From Bacteroidales bacterium (GTDB lineage: Bacteria; Bacteroidota; Bacteroidia; Bacteroidales; JAGOPY01), in the NCBI GenBank assembly GCA_017991835.1, contig JAGOPY010000008.1, positions 112,501-176,500 on the forward strand: 64,000 bases of DNA, given 5' to 3'. Positions within the stretch are counted from its first letter, which is position 1. Each line of letters opens with the position of its first letter. The notes under the pieces are model-generated. The model had not been told where the DNA came from. It did not search any database and worked only from the letters and a program-made list of their open reading frames with translations. This document shows positions 27,286 to 36,783 of this stretch, one piece after another. The translations under genes were made by a program, and so were the position numbers.

Positions 27286-27972
27286 TCAGTCTCTTCTTCC
27301 CAGGAAGATCATAATGTAGTAGAGCAATGTTGCAAGTGATCCCAGGGCGGCGATGACATAGGTATAGGCGGCCCAGCGCAGGGCATCCTGTGCTTTGTCG
27401 TGGTTCTGTACATTGGTGATGCCGCTGGTGTTGAGCCATACCAGCGCCCTGTTGGTCGCGTTGATTTCAACGGGCAATGTGATAAAGCTGAAAAGGGTGG
27501 TGAGGGCAAAAAGGATGATGCCCAGCAGGAGAAGTTGCGGGAATACCTCGATGAGGAGAACGCCGGCCAGCAGCACCCACTGCACCCAGTTAGAGGCGAA
27601 ACTGACCACCGGGACCAGTTTGGAGCGCATGGTCAGCCAGCTGTAGGCTGTAGCATGCTGCACGGCGTGGCCGCATTCATGCGCGGCCACAGCAGCGGCG
27701 GCAACATTGCTGCTGGCATAGACGCCTTCACTGAGATTTACGGTTTTGGTGAGCGGATTGTAATGATCGCTCAGCATACCCGGAGTCGAAACCACCTTAA
27801 CGTCGGAAATACCGTTATCGCGGAGCATTTTCTCTGCGACCTCTTTACCGGTAAGGTTCTGATTTATAGGAACCGTCGAATATTTCTTGAATTTGGATTT
27901 GAGCTGCATGGAGATCAGCCAGCTCAGGAGCATAAAAACGCCGAAAATGATCAGCATGGGAATCGATATCAT
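27286..27972 (-). CDS. YugP-type membrane zinc metallopeptidase
   Basis: 228 residues. It has an N-terminal membrane segment (3-22), zinc site HECGH (98-102), YDPxxK-like YNPLTKTVNLSEGVY before it, and three further membrane segments (about 115-220). The size and order match the YugP/neutral zinc metallopeptidase family, whose function is poorly known. A LLRDNG-like segment (51-58) is typical. It precedes the ammonia-lyase by 115 bases on the same strand and is probably a separate housekeeping gene. Confidence 0.9.
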   Translation of the reverse strand: MISIPMLIIFGVFMLLSWLISMQLKSKFKKYSTVPINQNLTGKEVAEKMLRDNGISDVKVVSTPGMLSDHYNPLTKTVNLSEGVYASSNVAAAAVAAHECGHAVQHATAYSWLTMRSKLVPVVSFASNWVQWVLLAGVLLIEVFPQLLLLGIILFALTTLFSFITLPVEINATNRALVWLNTSGITNVQNHDKAQDALRWAAYTYVIAALGSLATLLYYIMIFLGRRD

Positions 27973-28072
27973 AGTTTTAAAATTTTAAATGAAACAAGAA
28001 ACCATCAATTTTGTTGCCAGATTTATTCAGATTGTCTTTCAGACAGTTTGGCAGTATGATATCTTGCAAGAA

Positions 28073-29764
28073 TCACCTCACCTTTATAATACTCCTGTTT
28101 GAAACGCCTTCACCATTGGCCGAAAGCCTTACCAGGTAAATCCCTGCCGGATAAGGACTCAGATCAATTCTTGCCATTTCCTCTCCGGGATTCAAATTTT
28201 TCTTACTCAATATCAATCCTGAGCCATTAATTAATTCGATGGAGCAATATTCACGATCTTCATTTGTCTCAACCCAAACCCACTCCCGTGCCGGATTCGG
28301 AAAAACCCTCATTTCTCTTTGATCTTTGAACTTTAAACTTTGAACTGCCAGGGGCAATTGATATTCAAACGCTCCCATATCAATCCGGTCGTTGGCATAC
28401 CTTGGATTATTGTTAAGGTCAAGCTCCGGCAGGCCAAGCCCGGTCGTATCCGGCGTTCCGGCTTCGATACAGGGTGATTGCCAATCAAGATCATAAATTC
28501 CGGGAAGAAACAGGGGATCAAGGACGATGTTTCCTGTGCCCCAGCTATAACCTGCATTTCCGGTCAGTTCAATCCCTTCCTGAGCGTCTTTCAGATCGGA
28601 ATATGCGATAAAGAGTGCAACAAGGGACATGATGGCATCAAGACGGACCAGGGAAGAAGTGTCGGGAGTCTCATCCTGCCAGGCAATGCAGTTCAACATG
28701 ACCGCGACATGGTTATGTGCGTATAGCACAGAGCCGTCAGGGCTTTCGTTGTTGTGGAACGTATTATTGAAAAGTGTTGTTTCAATTGGATTTCCGGACG
28801 AGAGGAATATTGCGCCGCCGCTAACCGGGGCTGAATTTTCGACAAAAAGGCAATTAATAATTTCGTTCGGGGAAAAGGATGCAATAGCACCACCCGAAGT
28901 GTTGCTGGTATTTTCTGAAAACGTACAATTCTCAAATCGGGGATCAGCGCCAAGTTTCACACTGACGGCGCCTCCTGAATATAAGCTGCTGCCGCCCAGC
29001 GCCCCGGCATTTGCAAGGAATATACATTGGCTTAGAACCGGGCTTGCGTCATTGATATATATCCCTCCTCCGGAGCCAATCGAAGAATTGCCGGTAAACG
29101 TACAATTTTCAAGTACGGGCGCACTGCCGTTGTAAATCACCATTCCCCCGCCGGCGCCGTTAGCGATGTTATTGTTAAAAGAGCAGTTTTTAATGATGGC
29201 ATTTGAAGCATCCAGGGCAATGCCGGCTCCGTCGAGGGCTGAGTTATTCTCGATTAGCAGGTTTTCAAATACAGGAGCTGAATCAACGCATCTGATCGCA
29301 CCTCCCTGGAATGAAGCGCAATTCCGTATGGTGAAGCCGGATATCCTGACCCTGTTTGAGTTATTTAAAGTCAGGCCGCTGCCCCCGAGGGAGTTATTGA
29401 TTGATCCATTTGCAAGGATGGAGGAATCGGTTAAACTGGAGTCGGTGGCATTGAAATAGATCCCGCGCCATTCTATGGTATCATTTTCACCGTCAAAAAT
29501 GACAGGTTGGGTTGGAGTCCCTGAAACCAGCAATTGACCAAGGACTTCCAGCCGGAATGTGCCCCTGAAAAGGATCTCCGTTCCTAATCCTATTTCCAGT
29601 GCGGAATCGGGTTGGACCAACAGGTTTCCATCGATCAGGTAGGGGGAACCCGAAATATCCCAGTTGCCACTCACATACCCGCCGGGGATGATGGTCTGGG
29701 CATGTATGTTTAAGCAGTTGAAAATGAACAAAGACCAAATGATGCAGCCGGACAGGTTTTTCAT
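28073..29764 (-). CDS. T9SS-sorted right-handed beta-helix protein
   Basis: 563 residues with a signal peptide (MKNLSGCIIWSLFIFNCLNIHAQ). The middle (about 120-400) has repeated N-C-x-F/I-x-x-N-x-A/S-x-x-G-G-x-I/G turns (FENLLIENNSALDGAGIALD, IINCLFVENSAPVSGGAIF), the pattern of polymorphic-outer-membrane-protein/pectate-lyase-like helices. A DMGAYEYQ end, a short linker and a T9SS domain (MRVFPNPAREWVWVE … PAGIYLVRLS) follow. The linker QSLKFKDQ is encoded by a microrepeat. Likely a surface protein; ligand unknown. Confidence 0.85.
   Translation of the reverse strand: MKNLSGCIIWSLFIFNCLNIHAQTIIPGGYVSGNWDISGSPYLIDGNLLVQPDSALEIGLGTEILFRGTFRLEVLGQLLVSGTPTQPVIFDGENDTIEWRGIYFNATDSSLTDSSILANGSINNSLGGSGLTLNNSNRVRISGFTIRNCASFQGGAIRCVDSAPVFENLLIENNSALDGAGIALDASNAIIKNCSFNNNIANGAGGGMVIYNGSAPVLENCTFTGNSSIGSGGGIYINDASPVLSQCIFLANAGALGGSSLYSGGAVSVKLGADPRFENCTFSENTSNTSGGAIASFSPNEIINCLFVENSAPVSGGAIFLSSGNPIETTLFNNTFHNNESPDGSVLYAHNHVAVMLNCIAWQDETPDTSSLVRLDAIMSLVALFIAYSDLKDAQEGIELTGNAGYSWGTGNIVLDPLFLPGIYDLDWQSPCIEAGTPDTTGLGLPELDLNNNPRYANDRIDMGAFEYQLPLAVQSLKFKDQREMRVFPNPAREWVWVETNEDREYCSIELINGSGLILSKKNLNPGEEMARIDLSPYPAGIYLVRLSANGEGVSNRSIIKVR
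28317..28346. repeat. Microrepeat encoding the linker before a T9SS domain
   Basis: TCTTTGATCTTTGAACTTTAAACTTTGAACT-type heptamers, alike to the intergenic repeat at 24841-24900, lie in frame between the beta-helix and the sorting domain of the gene at 28073-29764. Confidence 0.65.
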
Positions 29765-29821
29765 TCTTGCTATTTGTGAAATAAGACAGCAATTAAATCA
29801 GAATAGTTGCAAAGGATGAAA

Positions 29822-29856
29822 AAAGAAGAGGCTGCTCAGAAATATGAGACAGCCCC
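29822..29856 (-). terminator. Terminator for the first fibre gene
   Basis: On the minus strand GGCTG-t-CTCA-loop-TGAG-CAGCC is followed by CTTCTTTTTTC. It lies past the stop-adjacent repeat of the gene at 30045-33548 and before the beta-helix gene. Confidence 0.6.
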
Positions 29857-29893
29857 TTACAGCAGAATTAACCTACTTAACTCACCGCATATC

Positions 29894-30044
29894 AAACAAA
29901 TTCCAAATTCCAAGCACCAAAAGCTAAACAAATTCCAAATTCCAAGCACCAAAAGCCAAACAAATTCCAAATCTCCAAATCTCCAAATCTTCAAATCTTC
30001 AAATCTTCAAATCTTCAAATCCTCAAATCTCCAAATCTCCAAAT
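29894..30044. repeat. 32-base and 9-base tandem repeats abutting a fibre-gene stop codon
   Basis: Two and a half units of a 32-base repeat (AAACAAATTCCAAATTCC + AAGCACCAAAAGC) start at 29894, 29926 and 29958, then about nine copies of the 9-mer AAATCTCCA/AAATCTTCA. The array ends at the stop codon at 30045. The 32-base unit is the same family as the inverted repeats around the four-helix-bundle gene at 37032. Confidence 0.8.
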
Positions 30045-33000
30045 CTATCGGTCTGCCTTCAGCGCTTCGATCTCCTTCCTCAGCGCTTCGATCTGAGCTT
30101 GTTGTTCTTTCACGGCGTTGATGAGCGGGATCACGAATTCGCCGTAAGAGAGGTTCAGGGTTTTCATTTCGTCGTCATCCACCACAAGCCCGCTGAATTC
30201 TACGCCCAGTTCATCCAGGGCCTGTTGGACATCCTGTGCGATCAGCCCATCTCTTCTTCTTTTATTTTCATCATCAATATAATTGTAAGAAGCAGTTCTC
30301 ATCTTCAAAACAAAATCAAGCCCCAGGTCATCTTTATACGAAATATTCTCTTTGAGCCTTGCATCGGAATAATTGGTCCATGTTCCGTAACCTCCTACCG
30401 TTGTAGCGCTGGAGTTACCTAAAACGATCTTATTGCTGGCATTCACCGATGCCCCGTAGCCGATGGCGGTGGCATTGGTCAGGTTATTGAACGCTACATC
30501 AGCCTCGTATCCGATCGCCGTGTTGTTCGAGCCAACAGTATTGCCATCCAGGGCATTGCGACCGAGTGCTACATTGTTGTTGCCGGAAGTGTTGCCAAAC
30601 AGGGCCTGGTCGCCCACCGCCGTGTTGGATGTGCCGGTGTTTGATGCGGGAGTACCGCTTCCATACAAGGCCTTATAACCTATGGCTGTATTGTAAGCAT
30701 CACCGCTTGTGGGCGTATCATCCGCGTTAAACATGGCCTCGATGCCCACCACGGTATTCCTTCTTTTCCCGACATTGCTATAAAGCGACCGGTAGCCGAC
30801 GGCCAGGTTCGACCCGCCGGTAGTCGTAGCGTACATAGCCTGATAACCCACGGCTGTCGAATATGATCCTCCGTTATTGCTTACCATCGACATATTTCCG
30901 ACCGCTGTATTGTAGTTTCCTGCATCATTGAACTGCAATGCAAAGGCGCCGCAGCCGGTATTGAAGCTGCCGGATGCGTTCAGGCTGAGGGCCTGGTCGC
31001 CAACGGCGGTATTTTCCTGGCCGGTATTGGCTGAAGGAGTGCTGCTGCCGCTGAGTGCCTGGAAACCGACGGCGGTATTGTAGGTAGATCTTTCACTCGT
31101 GGTACGGTTATCGGCGTTGTACATGGCCATATAACCAACAGCAGTGCTGCGGTCATTTTCTTTATTGTTGTAAAGCGCGCCGAATCCCATGGCCGTATTT
31201 TGCTCTCCCTGAGTATTCTGGTATAAAGCCTGCGCACCGACACTTGTATTATGGTTTCCCATACTGTTGGTCCAGAGAGCAGCATCCCCTATAGCGGTAT
31301 TGTACTGCCCGCTGTTGGAAGCGGCGCTGGTGCTGCCGCGTAAAGCTTCATAACCCAACGCGGTATTGAAGGTTTCCCTGACCGATGCGTTCTGGTTAAA
31401 GGCATAATACATGGCCCGGTAGCCGATGGCTGTGCTGCGGCTATTGGCCTTGTTGTTGTATAGTGCACCATTGCCGACTGCTGTATTGTATCCGCCACTT
31501 GTATTAGCATAAAGGGCTGCACTTCCAAAGGCCGTATTTTGTTTGCCGGATGTGTTGGCATAGAGCGACCGGTAACCATTTGCCGTACATGAATCCCCGG
31601 ATGCATTGTAATACATGGCCTGGTCGCCGGTGGCGGTGTTGTAGCGACCGGTATTGTTTAATGGAACAGTACTACCCTTAAGTGCCTCATATCCTATGGC
31701 TGTATTATACGTATCATTGCCACTGTCAGTGGAGTCGGCGTAATACATCGCCAGGATACCAATAGCTGTGCTGCGTTTGTTTCCTTTGTTATGATACAGC
31801 GATTGATAGCCCAAAGCCAGATTTGATCCCCCGGTAGTTGTTTTATACATAGCCTGATATCCAATGGCAGTAGAATAGGAAGCAGTATTATTTGGCATGG
31901 ATTCGTATCCTAATGCAGTTAAAAAGCTCCCTTCAGTATTAGCAAGGAGGGTGCGATTGCCCAAAGCACAGTTGTATGACCCGGTAAGATTTGAAGCCGA
32001 AGTGTTCATGCCAGCAGCAAGATTATAATTTCCGGTGGTGTTATTGAACAGTGCTCCCGCACCAAGGGCTGTATTGTATTTTCCAGTGTGTTGTTCGTCA
32101 GGATTATCATAACCTGATAAAGCCAAGTATCCAACAGCCGTGTTAAAAGTGAATTCGTACGTTGATGTGGTGTCATAATGCGACATAGCTTGCATTCCAA
32201 CAGCAGTATTACCCGACTTTGCTACATTACTGTATAAAGCCTGTTCACCCAGGGCTACATTTTTCGCACCGGTTTTGTTTTGCTTCAACGATTTTGATCC
32301 AAGGGAAGTATTAGCCCAGCCTTTAGTATTGGCATACATTGATCCGGCACCTATGGCGGTGTTCCCTTTTGCCTGATCTCCAGATGCACCTATTCCGTTA
32401 TTATAAAGCGCCGAATCACCAATAGCCACCAGGCCGTTTATTTCTTCATTGCTGTGCAGTGCCGCATTACCTATCGCCACATTGCCACTCCCTGTTGAAT
32501 TCCCTGCCATTGCTTCGTTTCCGACAGCCGTGTTACGGCTGCCGTCTATGTTATAATATATTGCATTAGAGCCTACTGCAACATTAAAATTACCGACAGA
32601 ATCGTTGTGCAAAGCGCTGAATCCCATCGCAACATTATAGGTCCCGCTGTGATTACGGTACAGGGCATACCCCCCTAAAGCGGTATTATATGAGCTACTG
32701 CGGCTGATCATCAAAGCATTATAACCAACTGCCGTATTGTAAATACCCGTCGTATCGGATGATAAAGCACTGAACCCGAGGCCCGTATTGTATGATCCCC
32801 GGGTATTCATCAGGGAACCGTACCCCAGGGATGTGTTTCGGGAACCGGTCGTGCCGTTTCGCTGAGAGCTTGTACCCACGGCCACATTGAAAATGCCGTC
32901 GACGTTACTTTTAAGGGCCGAACTTCCGTATGCCGTATTGCCGCCTGTTGTGATTGAGGATAGCGCATCATACCCCACCCCCGTATTGGCGCTTCCCGTT

Positions 33001-33548
33001 GACACCATTTGCCCTGCATGATAGCCGATAAGGATATTTCCCGAGTTGCCCGTGAGGATCATGTTTTGCCCGGCCCCTTCGCCGATCATGACTGAATTAC
33101 TGTTATTCAGGGTTTCAATGGCTTTTGCGGTGATCCGGTATTTTTCCGTTTCATCGAAAAGTATATACAAGGTGTCATCATGCCCACCGTCGTACTTAAA
33201 GGTCAGGTAGCTGTCGCCGTCGATATCGTACAGGGTGTTGTTCTTGTCAGAATTGACCAGTTGCCTCCAGGCGCCGGAAGACGGACCCGTTGATTCGTAG
33301 TAATAAAAGCAACCATAGGTAGTATTGAAAATGAGCAGCCCGTTTGCAGGATTACTCATGCCCGACATTTGCCCGTCAAGAAGGCGGGGGATTAAGATGC
33401 CCCGGGAATCGCTGCTCACATCCAGCATCGCTGAAATGTGCGGCGCAGCGCCGGTTGTGTTTACAGCCACGCCCTGCTGTGCGTTCAGTTTGTCTAACTG
33501 TGTCAAAACCAGTAGTATTGTCACAATTAAAAGATATTTATTTTTCAT
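30045..33548 (-). CDS. Surface fibre with YadA-head-like repeats and S74 chaperone domain
   Basis: 1,167 residues with a signal peptide ending near LNAQ. About 30-130 is shared almost word for word with the paralogue at 33598 (ISAMLDVSSDSRGILIPRL, YDIDGDSYLTFKYDG). About 150-1030 consists of some 50 repeats of a 14-residue unit NTAVGYxALxxNxxG, as in the left-handed beta-roll of YadA/Hep_Hag heads. The C-terminus (1040-1167; TNYSDARLKENISY … GLIAQDVQQAL … GEFVIPLINAVKEQQAQIEALRKEIEAL) is a peptidase S74 intramolecular chaperone, which trimerises phage tail fibres and cleaves itself at the Ser of the SDAR motif, followed by a coiled coil. No T9SS domain is present. Likely a trimeric adhesin or fibre. 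Confidence 0.88.
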   Translation of the reverse strand: MKNKYLLIVTILLVLTQLDKLNAQQGVAVNTTGAAPHISAMLDVSSDSRGILIPRLLDGQMSGMSNPANGLLIFNTTYGCFYYYESTGPSSGAWRQLVNSDKNNTLYDIDGDSYLTFKYDGGHDDTLYILFDETEKYRITAKAIETLNNSNSVMIGEGAGQNMILTGNSGNILIGYHAGQMVSTGSANTGVGYDALSSITTGGNTAYGSSALKSNVDGIFNVAVGTSSQRNGTTGSRNTSLGYGSLMNTRGSYNTGLGFSALSSDTTGIYNTAVGYNALMISRSSSYNTALGGYALYRNHSGTYNVAMGFSALHNDSVGNFNVAVGSNAIYYNIDGSRNTAVGNEAMAGNSTGSGNVAIGNAALHSNEEINGLVAIGDSALYNNGIGASGDQAKGNTAIGAGSMYANTKGWANTSLGSKSLKQNKTGAKNVALGEQALYSNVAKSGNTAVGMQAMSHYDTTSTYEFTFNTAVGYLALSGYDNPDEQHTGKYNTALGAGALFNNTTGNYNLAAGMNTSASNLTGSYNCALGNRTLLANTEGSFLTALGYESMPNNTASYSTAIGYQAMYKTTTGGSNLALGYQSLYHNKGNKRSTAIGILAMYYADSTDSGNDTYNTAIGYEALKGSTVPLNNTGRYNTATGDQAMYYNASGDSCTANGYRSLYANTSGKQNTAFGSAALYANTSGGYNTAVGNGALYNNKANSRSTAIGYRAMYYAFNQNASVRETFNTALGYEALRGSTSAASNSGQYNTAIGDAALWTNSMGNHNTSVGAQALYQNTQGEQNTAMGFGALYNNKENDRSTAVGYMAMYNADNRTTSERSTYNTAVGFQALSGSSTPSANTGQENTAVGDQALSLNASGSFNTGCGAFALQFNDAGNYNTAVGNMSMVSNNGGSYSTAVGYQAMYATTTGGSNLAVGYRSLYSNVGKRRNTVVGIEAMFNADDTPTSGDAYNTAIGYKALYGSGTPASNTGTSNTAVGDQALFGNTSGNNNVALGRNALDGNTVGSNNTAIGYEADVAFNNLTNATAIGYGASVNASNKIVLGNSSATTVGGYGTWTNYSDARLKENISYKDDLGLDFVLKMRTASYNYIDDENKRRRDGLIAQDVQQALDELGVEFSGLVVDDDEMKTLNLSYGEFVIPLINAVKEQQAQIEALRKEIEALKADR

Positions 33549-33597
33549 CGTTCTGATTTTTATTGATTTATATAAACATGAAATTGATCCTACCGAT

Positions 33598-36546
33598 CTA
33601 ATGCCTTTCTTTCAGCCTCTCAATCTCTTCCTGTTGCTTTTTCAGTGCATTTGTAAGCGCTTCGATCTGGGCCTGCTGCTCCTGCACGGCTTTCACCAGC
33701 GGCATGATGAAATCGCCGTAGCGCAGGGAATAAGCTTCATGGTCATTTGCCGGAACATCGATGCCGGGAAATTCGAAGCCGCAGTCAAGGGCAGCCTGTT
33801 CCACTTCCTGGGCCAGGAATCCGATATAGCGCTGCTGCCGGGCATCGGTGAAATCAATTCTTTCTACTTGTTCGGCCGGCGTACCCCAGATCTGGTGAAG
33901 CTTCTCCGGGTCTTTGTTGTAAGTGACAGGCCTCAGTTTGCAGATAAAGTCCAGCCCGGGAACGTTTTCCGATACATCCGATTTTATCCGTGCGTCGCTG
34001 TAAGTGGTGATACTGCCAACCATCGCCCTGATCTGGCTTATCGAGGTGTTTCCAAGCAAAACCTGGTTGTTGCCGGTGCATTCACCGTTAGTGACGCCGT
34101 ATCCCAGCACCGAAATATTGGTCCGTGCTGTAGTTATATCAATAGAGGCACCGATAAATGTGCTGTTTGCAAAGTTTGCACTGGAAGCGGCATAATATCC
34201 GATGGCCGTATTGTTATCGCCGGTAGTGACCAGTCCCAGCGCGTAAGCTCCAACGGCAGTGTTGTTAAATCCGGTCGATGCGTTGTTCATCAGGGCAAAG
34301 GACCCGAATCCGCTGTTATAATTTCCATTGTTGTCTTCCAGGGCATGGTAGCCAAAGGCGGTATTTTCGTACCCGCCAGAGTTGCTGAGCAAGGCGCTAA
34401 CACCTGCTGCCGTATTCCCTGCCCCCGACGTATTATTATACAATGCCTGGGTTCCTACCGCCACATTCTCCGATCCGCCATTGTTATTTGTCATGGCTTC
34501 AAAGCCAATAGAAGTATTGCTCCTGCCTGTCGAATTGTAATATAAACTTTTTGATCCGACCGCTATATTTTTTGTGGCATGCTGGATTTCGGTTGCGCCG
34601 ATCCCGTTCCGGTACAGCGCCGAGTCACCGATAGCGATCAGATGGCCGCGGGTGGTGTTGCTTTTCAAGGCTTCATTTCCGATACCGATATTGGAAGTTC
34701 CGAGGGTGTTGCCAATAAGCGCTGCATTGCCGAGAGCTACATTGTAATACCCTTCCGTGTTGGTTTTAAGCGCCGCTTGTCCCAGGGCCGTATTTCCGAT
34801 TCCCATGGTGTTGTTCATCATAGCCGTGTAACCTGCGGCTGTATTGTTGATCCCCCCGGTATTATTGTGCATGGCCATGTAGCCCAAAGATGTATTCCAG
34901 GCCCCGCTGCTGTTGGTGTACATTCCCTTGTATCCTACCGCAGTATTGCCGTCGCCTTGTGTATTGTTATAGAGGCATTTAAACCCTAAGGCGGTATTGT
35001 TATAACCGGATGCGTTGTTCATCATGGCATTGGATCCGACAGCTGTATTACAGGCAGCTGTATACGATTGTGATTCAATAATGCCCATTCCGTTGCTATA
35101 AAGCGCTGAATCACCGATAGCTACAAGATCGCCTCTTATGGTATTATTCATCAAGGCGGCCTGGCCGATGGCCACATTATCATTGCCTTTTTTATTGGCA
35201 TAAGCCGCGTTATGTCCCAGGATGCAGTTGCCGGACCCGATGGAGTCAAAGATCATGGCATAATATCCGATGACCGTATTTCTTGATCCGGTCTTATTAA
35301 ACATCATGGCATTCATCCCGATCACCGTATTTTCACTGACATTTTCCGAATAGCGCAATGCGTTTGAACCGATCGCTATATTATTTGTTCCTTCGGTCAA
35401 TTGTTCCATTGCCCCGTATCCAATAGCAGCATTGTTGGTCGTATTCTGGCTATAATATAATGAATAGGCGCCGATAGCCATATTCCCTGTGCTACTCCTG
35501 CTGTTATATGCAGCATAGGCTCCCAGGGCAAGATTATAGCTTCCGTTCTTATTATTATAAAGTGATCGCTGTCCTATCGATGTGTTGTTCGAACCGGCGG
35601 AATCCAGGTACATAGACTCGTACCCGACCGCCACATTCCCATTGCCATGACTGCTCATATTGAGCGCCCCATGGCCGATAGCCGTATTGGAACTGCCGCT
35701 TCGCGAATACATCAACGCATTATTTCCAACAGCGACATTATAGGCTCCGGTGGTATCATAGAACATCGCTTGCTTTCCGATCGCTACGTTCTCAACTCCT
35801 TTCGAATATATCATCGATTGATAACCCACGGAGGTGTTGGAAGAACCCGTCAGGCCATTCATTTGTGAACCAGCGCCGACTGCGGTATTATAACTGCCCG
35901 TCGTGTTAAATTTCAGGGCCGAGCTGCCAATTGCAGTGTTATTGTGCACCGTATTCTCCGATAATGCATAATGGCCGACAGCTGTATTGGCCCCGCCGTA
36001 TTGATTGATATTTCCTGCATGATACCCAATATAAATATTGTGCTTGTCGCCTGTCAGGTCCATGTTTTGCCCGGCACCTTCCCCGATCATGACTGAATTA
36101 CTGTTATTCAGGGTTTCAATGGCTTTTGCCGTGATCCTGTATTTTTCCGTTTCATCGAAAAGTATATACAAGGTATCATCATGGCTTCCATCATACTTAA
36201 AGGTCAGGTAACTATCGCCATCGGTATCATACAGCGTATTGCTGTTGGCATTGTCGATGAGCTGGCGCCAGGCACCGGTGCCCGGGCCCGTGGATTCATA
36301 GTAGTAGAAGCAGTTAGCACTGGTGTTGTAAACCAGCAAACCGTCTGCCGGATTCGACATGCTGGTTATCTGCCCGTTATCAAGCCGTGGGATCAGGATC
36401 CCTTTGGAGGAACTGCTTACATCCAGTATGGCTGAGCCATCAGGCGATGCGCCTGAAGTGTTGATAGCGATACCCTGCTGAGCCTTGAGGCCCAGGCTGA
36501 TTCCTGAAAAGATCACGACAATGAAGAGTAACGACTTGAGATTCAT
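33598..36546 (-). CDS. Second surface fibre with head repeats and S74 chaperone domain
   Basis: 982 residues, paralogue of the gene at 30045 and directly upstream of it (49-base gap). Signal peptide, nearly identical N-terminal module (DTDGDSYLTFKYDGSHDDTLYILF), about 45 NTAxGxxAL-type 14-residue repeats, then S74 (TTYSDARIKSDVSENVPGLDF … IGFLAQEVEQAALDCGFEFPG … GDFIMPLVKAVQEQQAQIEAL) and a C-terminal coiled coil. The S74 domains of the two paralogues differ more than their N-termini, so they may be recombining in the N-terminal and repeat regions. As S74 often ends in autocleavage, the coiled coil may be released after folding (family knowledge). Confidence 0.88.
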   Translation of the reverse strand: MNLKSLLFIVVIFSGISLGLKAQQGIAINTSGASPDGSAILDVSSSSKGILIPRLDNGQITSMSNPADGLLVYNTSANCFYYYESTGPGTGAWRQLIDNANSNTLYDTDGDSYLTFKYDGSHDDTLYILFDETEKYRITAKAIETLNNSNSVMIGEGAGQNMDLTGDKHNIYIGYHAGNINQYGGANTAVGHYALSENTVHNNTAIGSSALKFNTTGSYNTAVGAGSQMNGLTGSSNTSVGYQSMIYSKGVENVAIGKQAMFYDTTGAYNVAVGNNALMYSRSGSSNTAIGHGALNMSSHGNGNVAVGYESMYLDSAGSNNTSIGQRSLYNNKNGSYNLALGAYAAYNSRSSTGNMAIGAYSLYYSQNTTNNAAIGYGAMEQLTEGTNNIAIGSNALRYSENVSENTVIGMNAMMFNKTGSRNTVIGYYAMIFDSIGSGNCILGHNAAYANKKGNDNVAIGQAALMNNTIRGDLVAIGDSALYSNGMGIIESQSYTAACNTAVGSNAMMNNASGYNNTALGFKCLYNNTQGDGNTAVGYKGMYTNSSGAWNTSLGYMAMHNNTGGINNTAAGYTAMMNNTMGIGNTALGQAALKTNTEGYYNVALGNAALIGNTLGTSNIGIGNEALKSNTTRGHLIAIGDSALYRNGIGATEIQHATKNIAVGSKSLYYNSTGRSNTSIGFEAMTNNNGGSENVAVGTQALYNNTSGAGNTAAGVSALLSNSGGYENTAFGYHALEDNNGNYNSGFGSFALMNNASTGFNNTAVGAYALGLVTTGDNNTAIGYYAASSANFANSTFIGASIDITTARTNISVLGYGVTNGECTGNNQVLLGNTSISQIRAMVGSITTYSDARIKSDVSENVPGLDFICKLRPVTYNKDPEKLHQIWGTPAEQVERIDFTDARQQRYIGFLAQEVEQAALDCGFEFPGIDVPANDHEAYSLRYGDFIMPLVKAVQEQQAQIEALTNALKKQQEEIERLKERH

Positions 36547-36550
36547 ACTT

Positions 36551-36703
36551 TTAAGATTTATTGGTTATTGATTTGTCACCGGCTCTAGCCGTCCTGATCT
36601 CTAAAGCCCGGATCAGTTTTTCCAATGCTTTATTCTCTGACCGGATGCGTTTCAGCATTTCATTCAGGTTTTCGGTCGCCGGTTTTTTATTGGATCCTGC
36701 CAT
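36551..36703 (-). CDS. Small coiled-coil protein upstream of the fibre genes
   Basis: 50 residues from the ATG at 36703 (MAGSNKKPATENLNEMLKRI…), basic and helical with heptad spacing (LNEMLKRIRSENKALEKLIRALEI). It stops 4 bases before the fibre gene starts, so it is likely co-transcribed. The frame opens further upstream but that part runs through an inverted repeat and looks non-coding. No family recognised; a short leader protein or regulator is possible. Confidence 0.45.
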   Translation of the reverse strand: MAGSNKKPATENLNEMLKRIRSENKALEKLIRALEIRTARAGDKSITNKS

Positions 36704-36783
36704 AGTAATTCTGGGCGTAAAGGTATAAGGCAGGGGAGGGAGGATGCAAATTTTGCTGTGATACTTTATTGATACAGACGGGG

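Noticed and set aside
33325..34545. Long plus-strand open frame of 406 codons opposite the fibre genes
   Set aside because: Antisense shadow of two repeat-rich genes whose codon pattern keeps the opposite frame open; it spans the gap between them.
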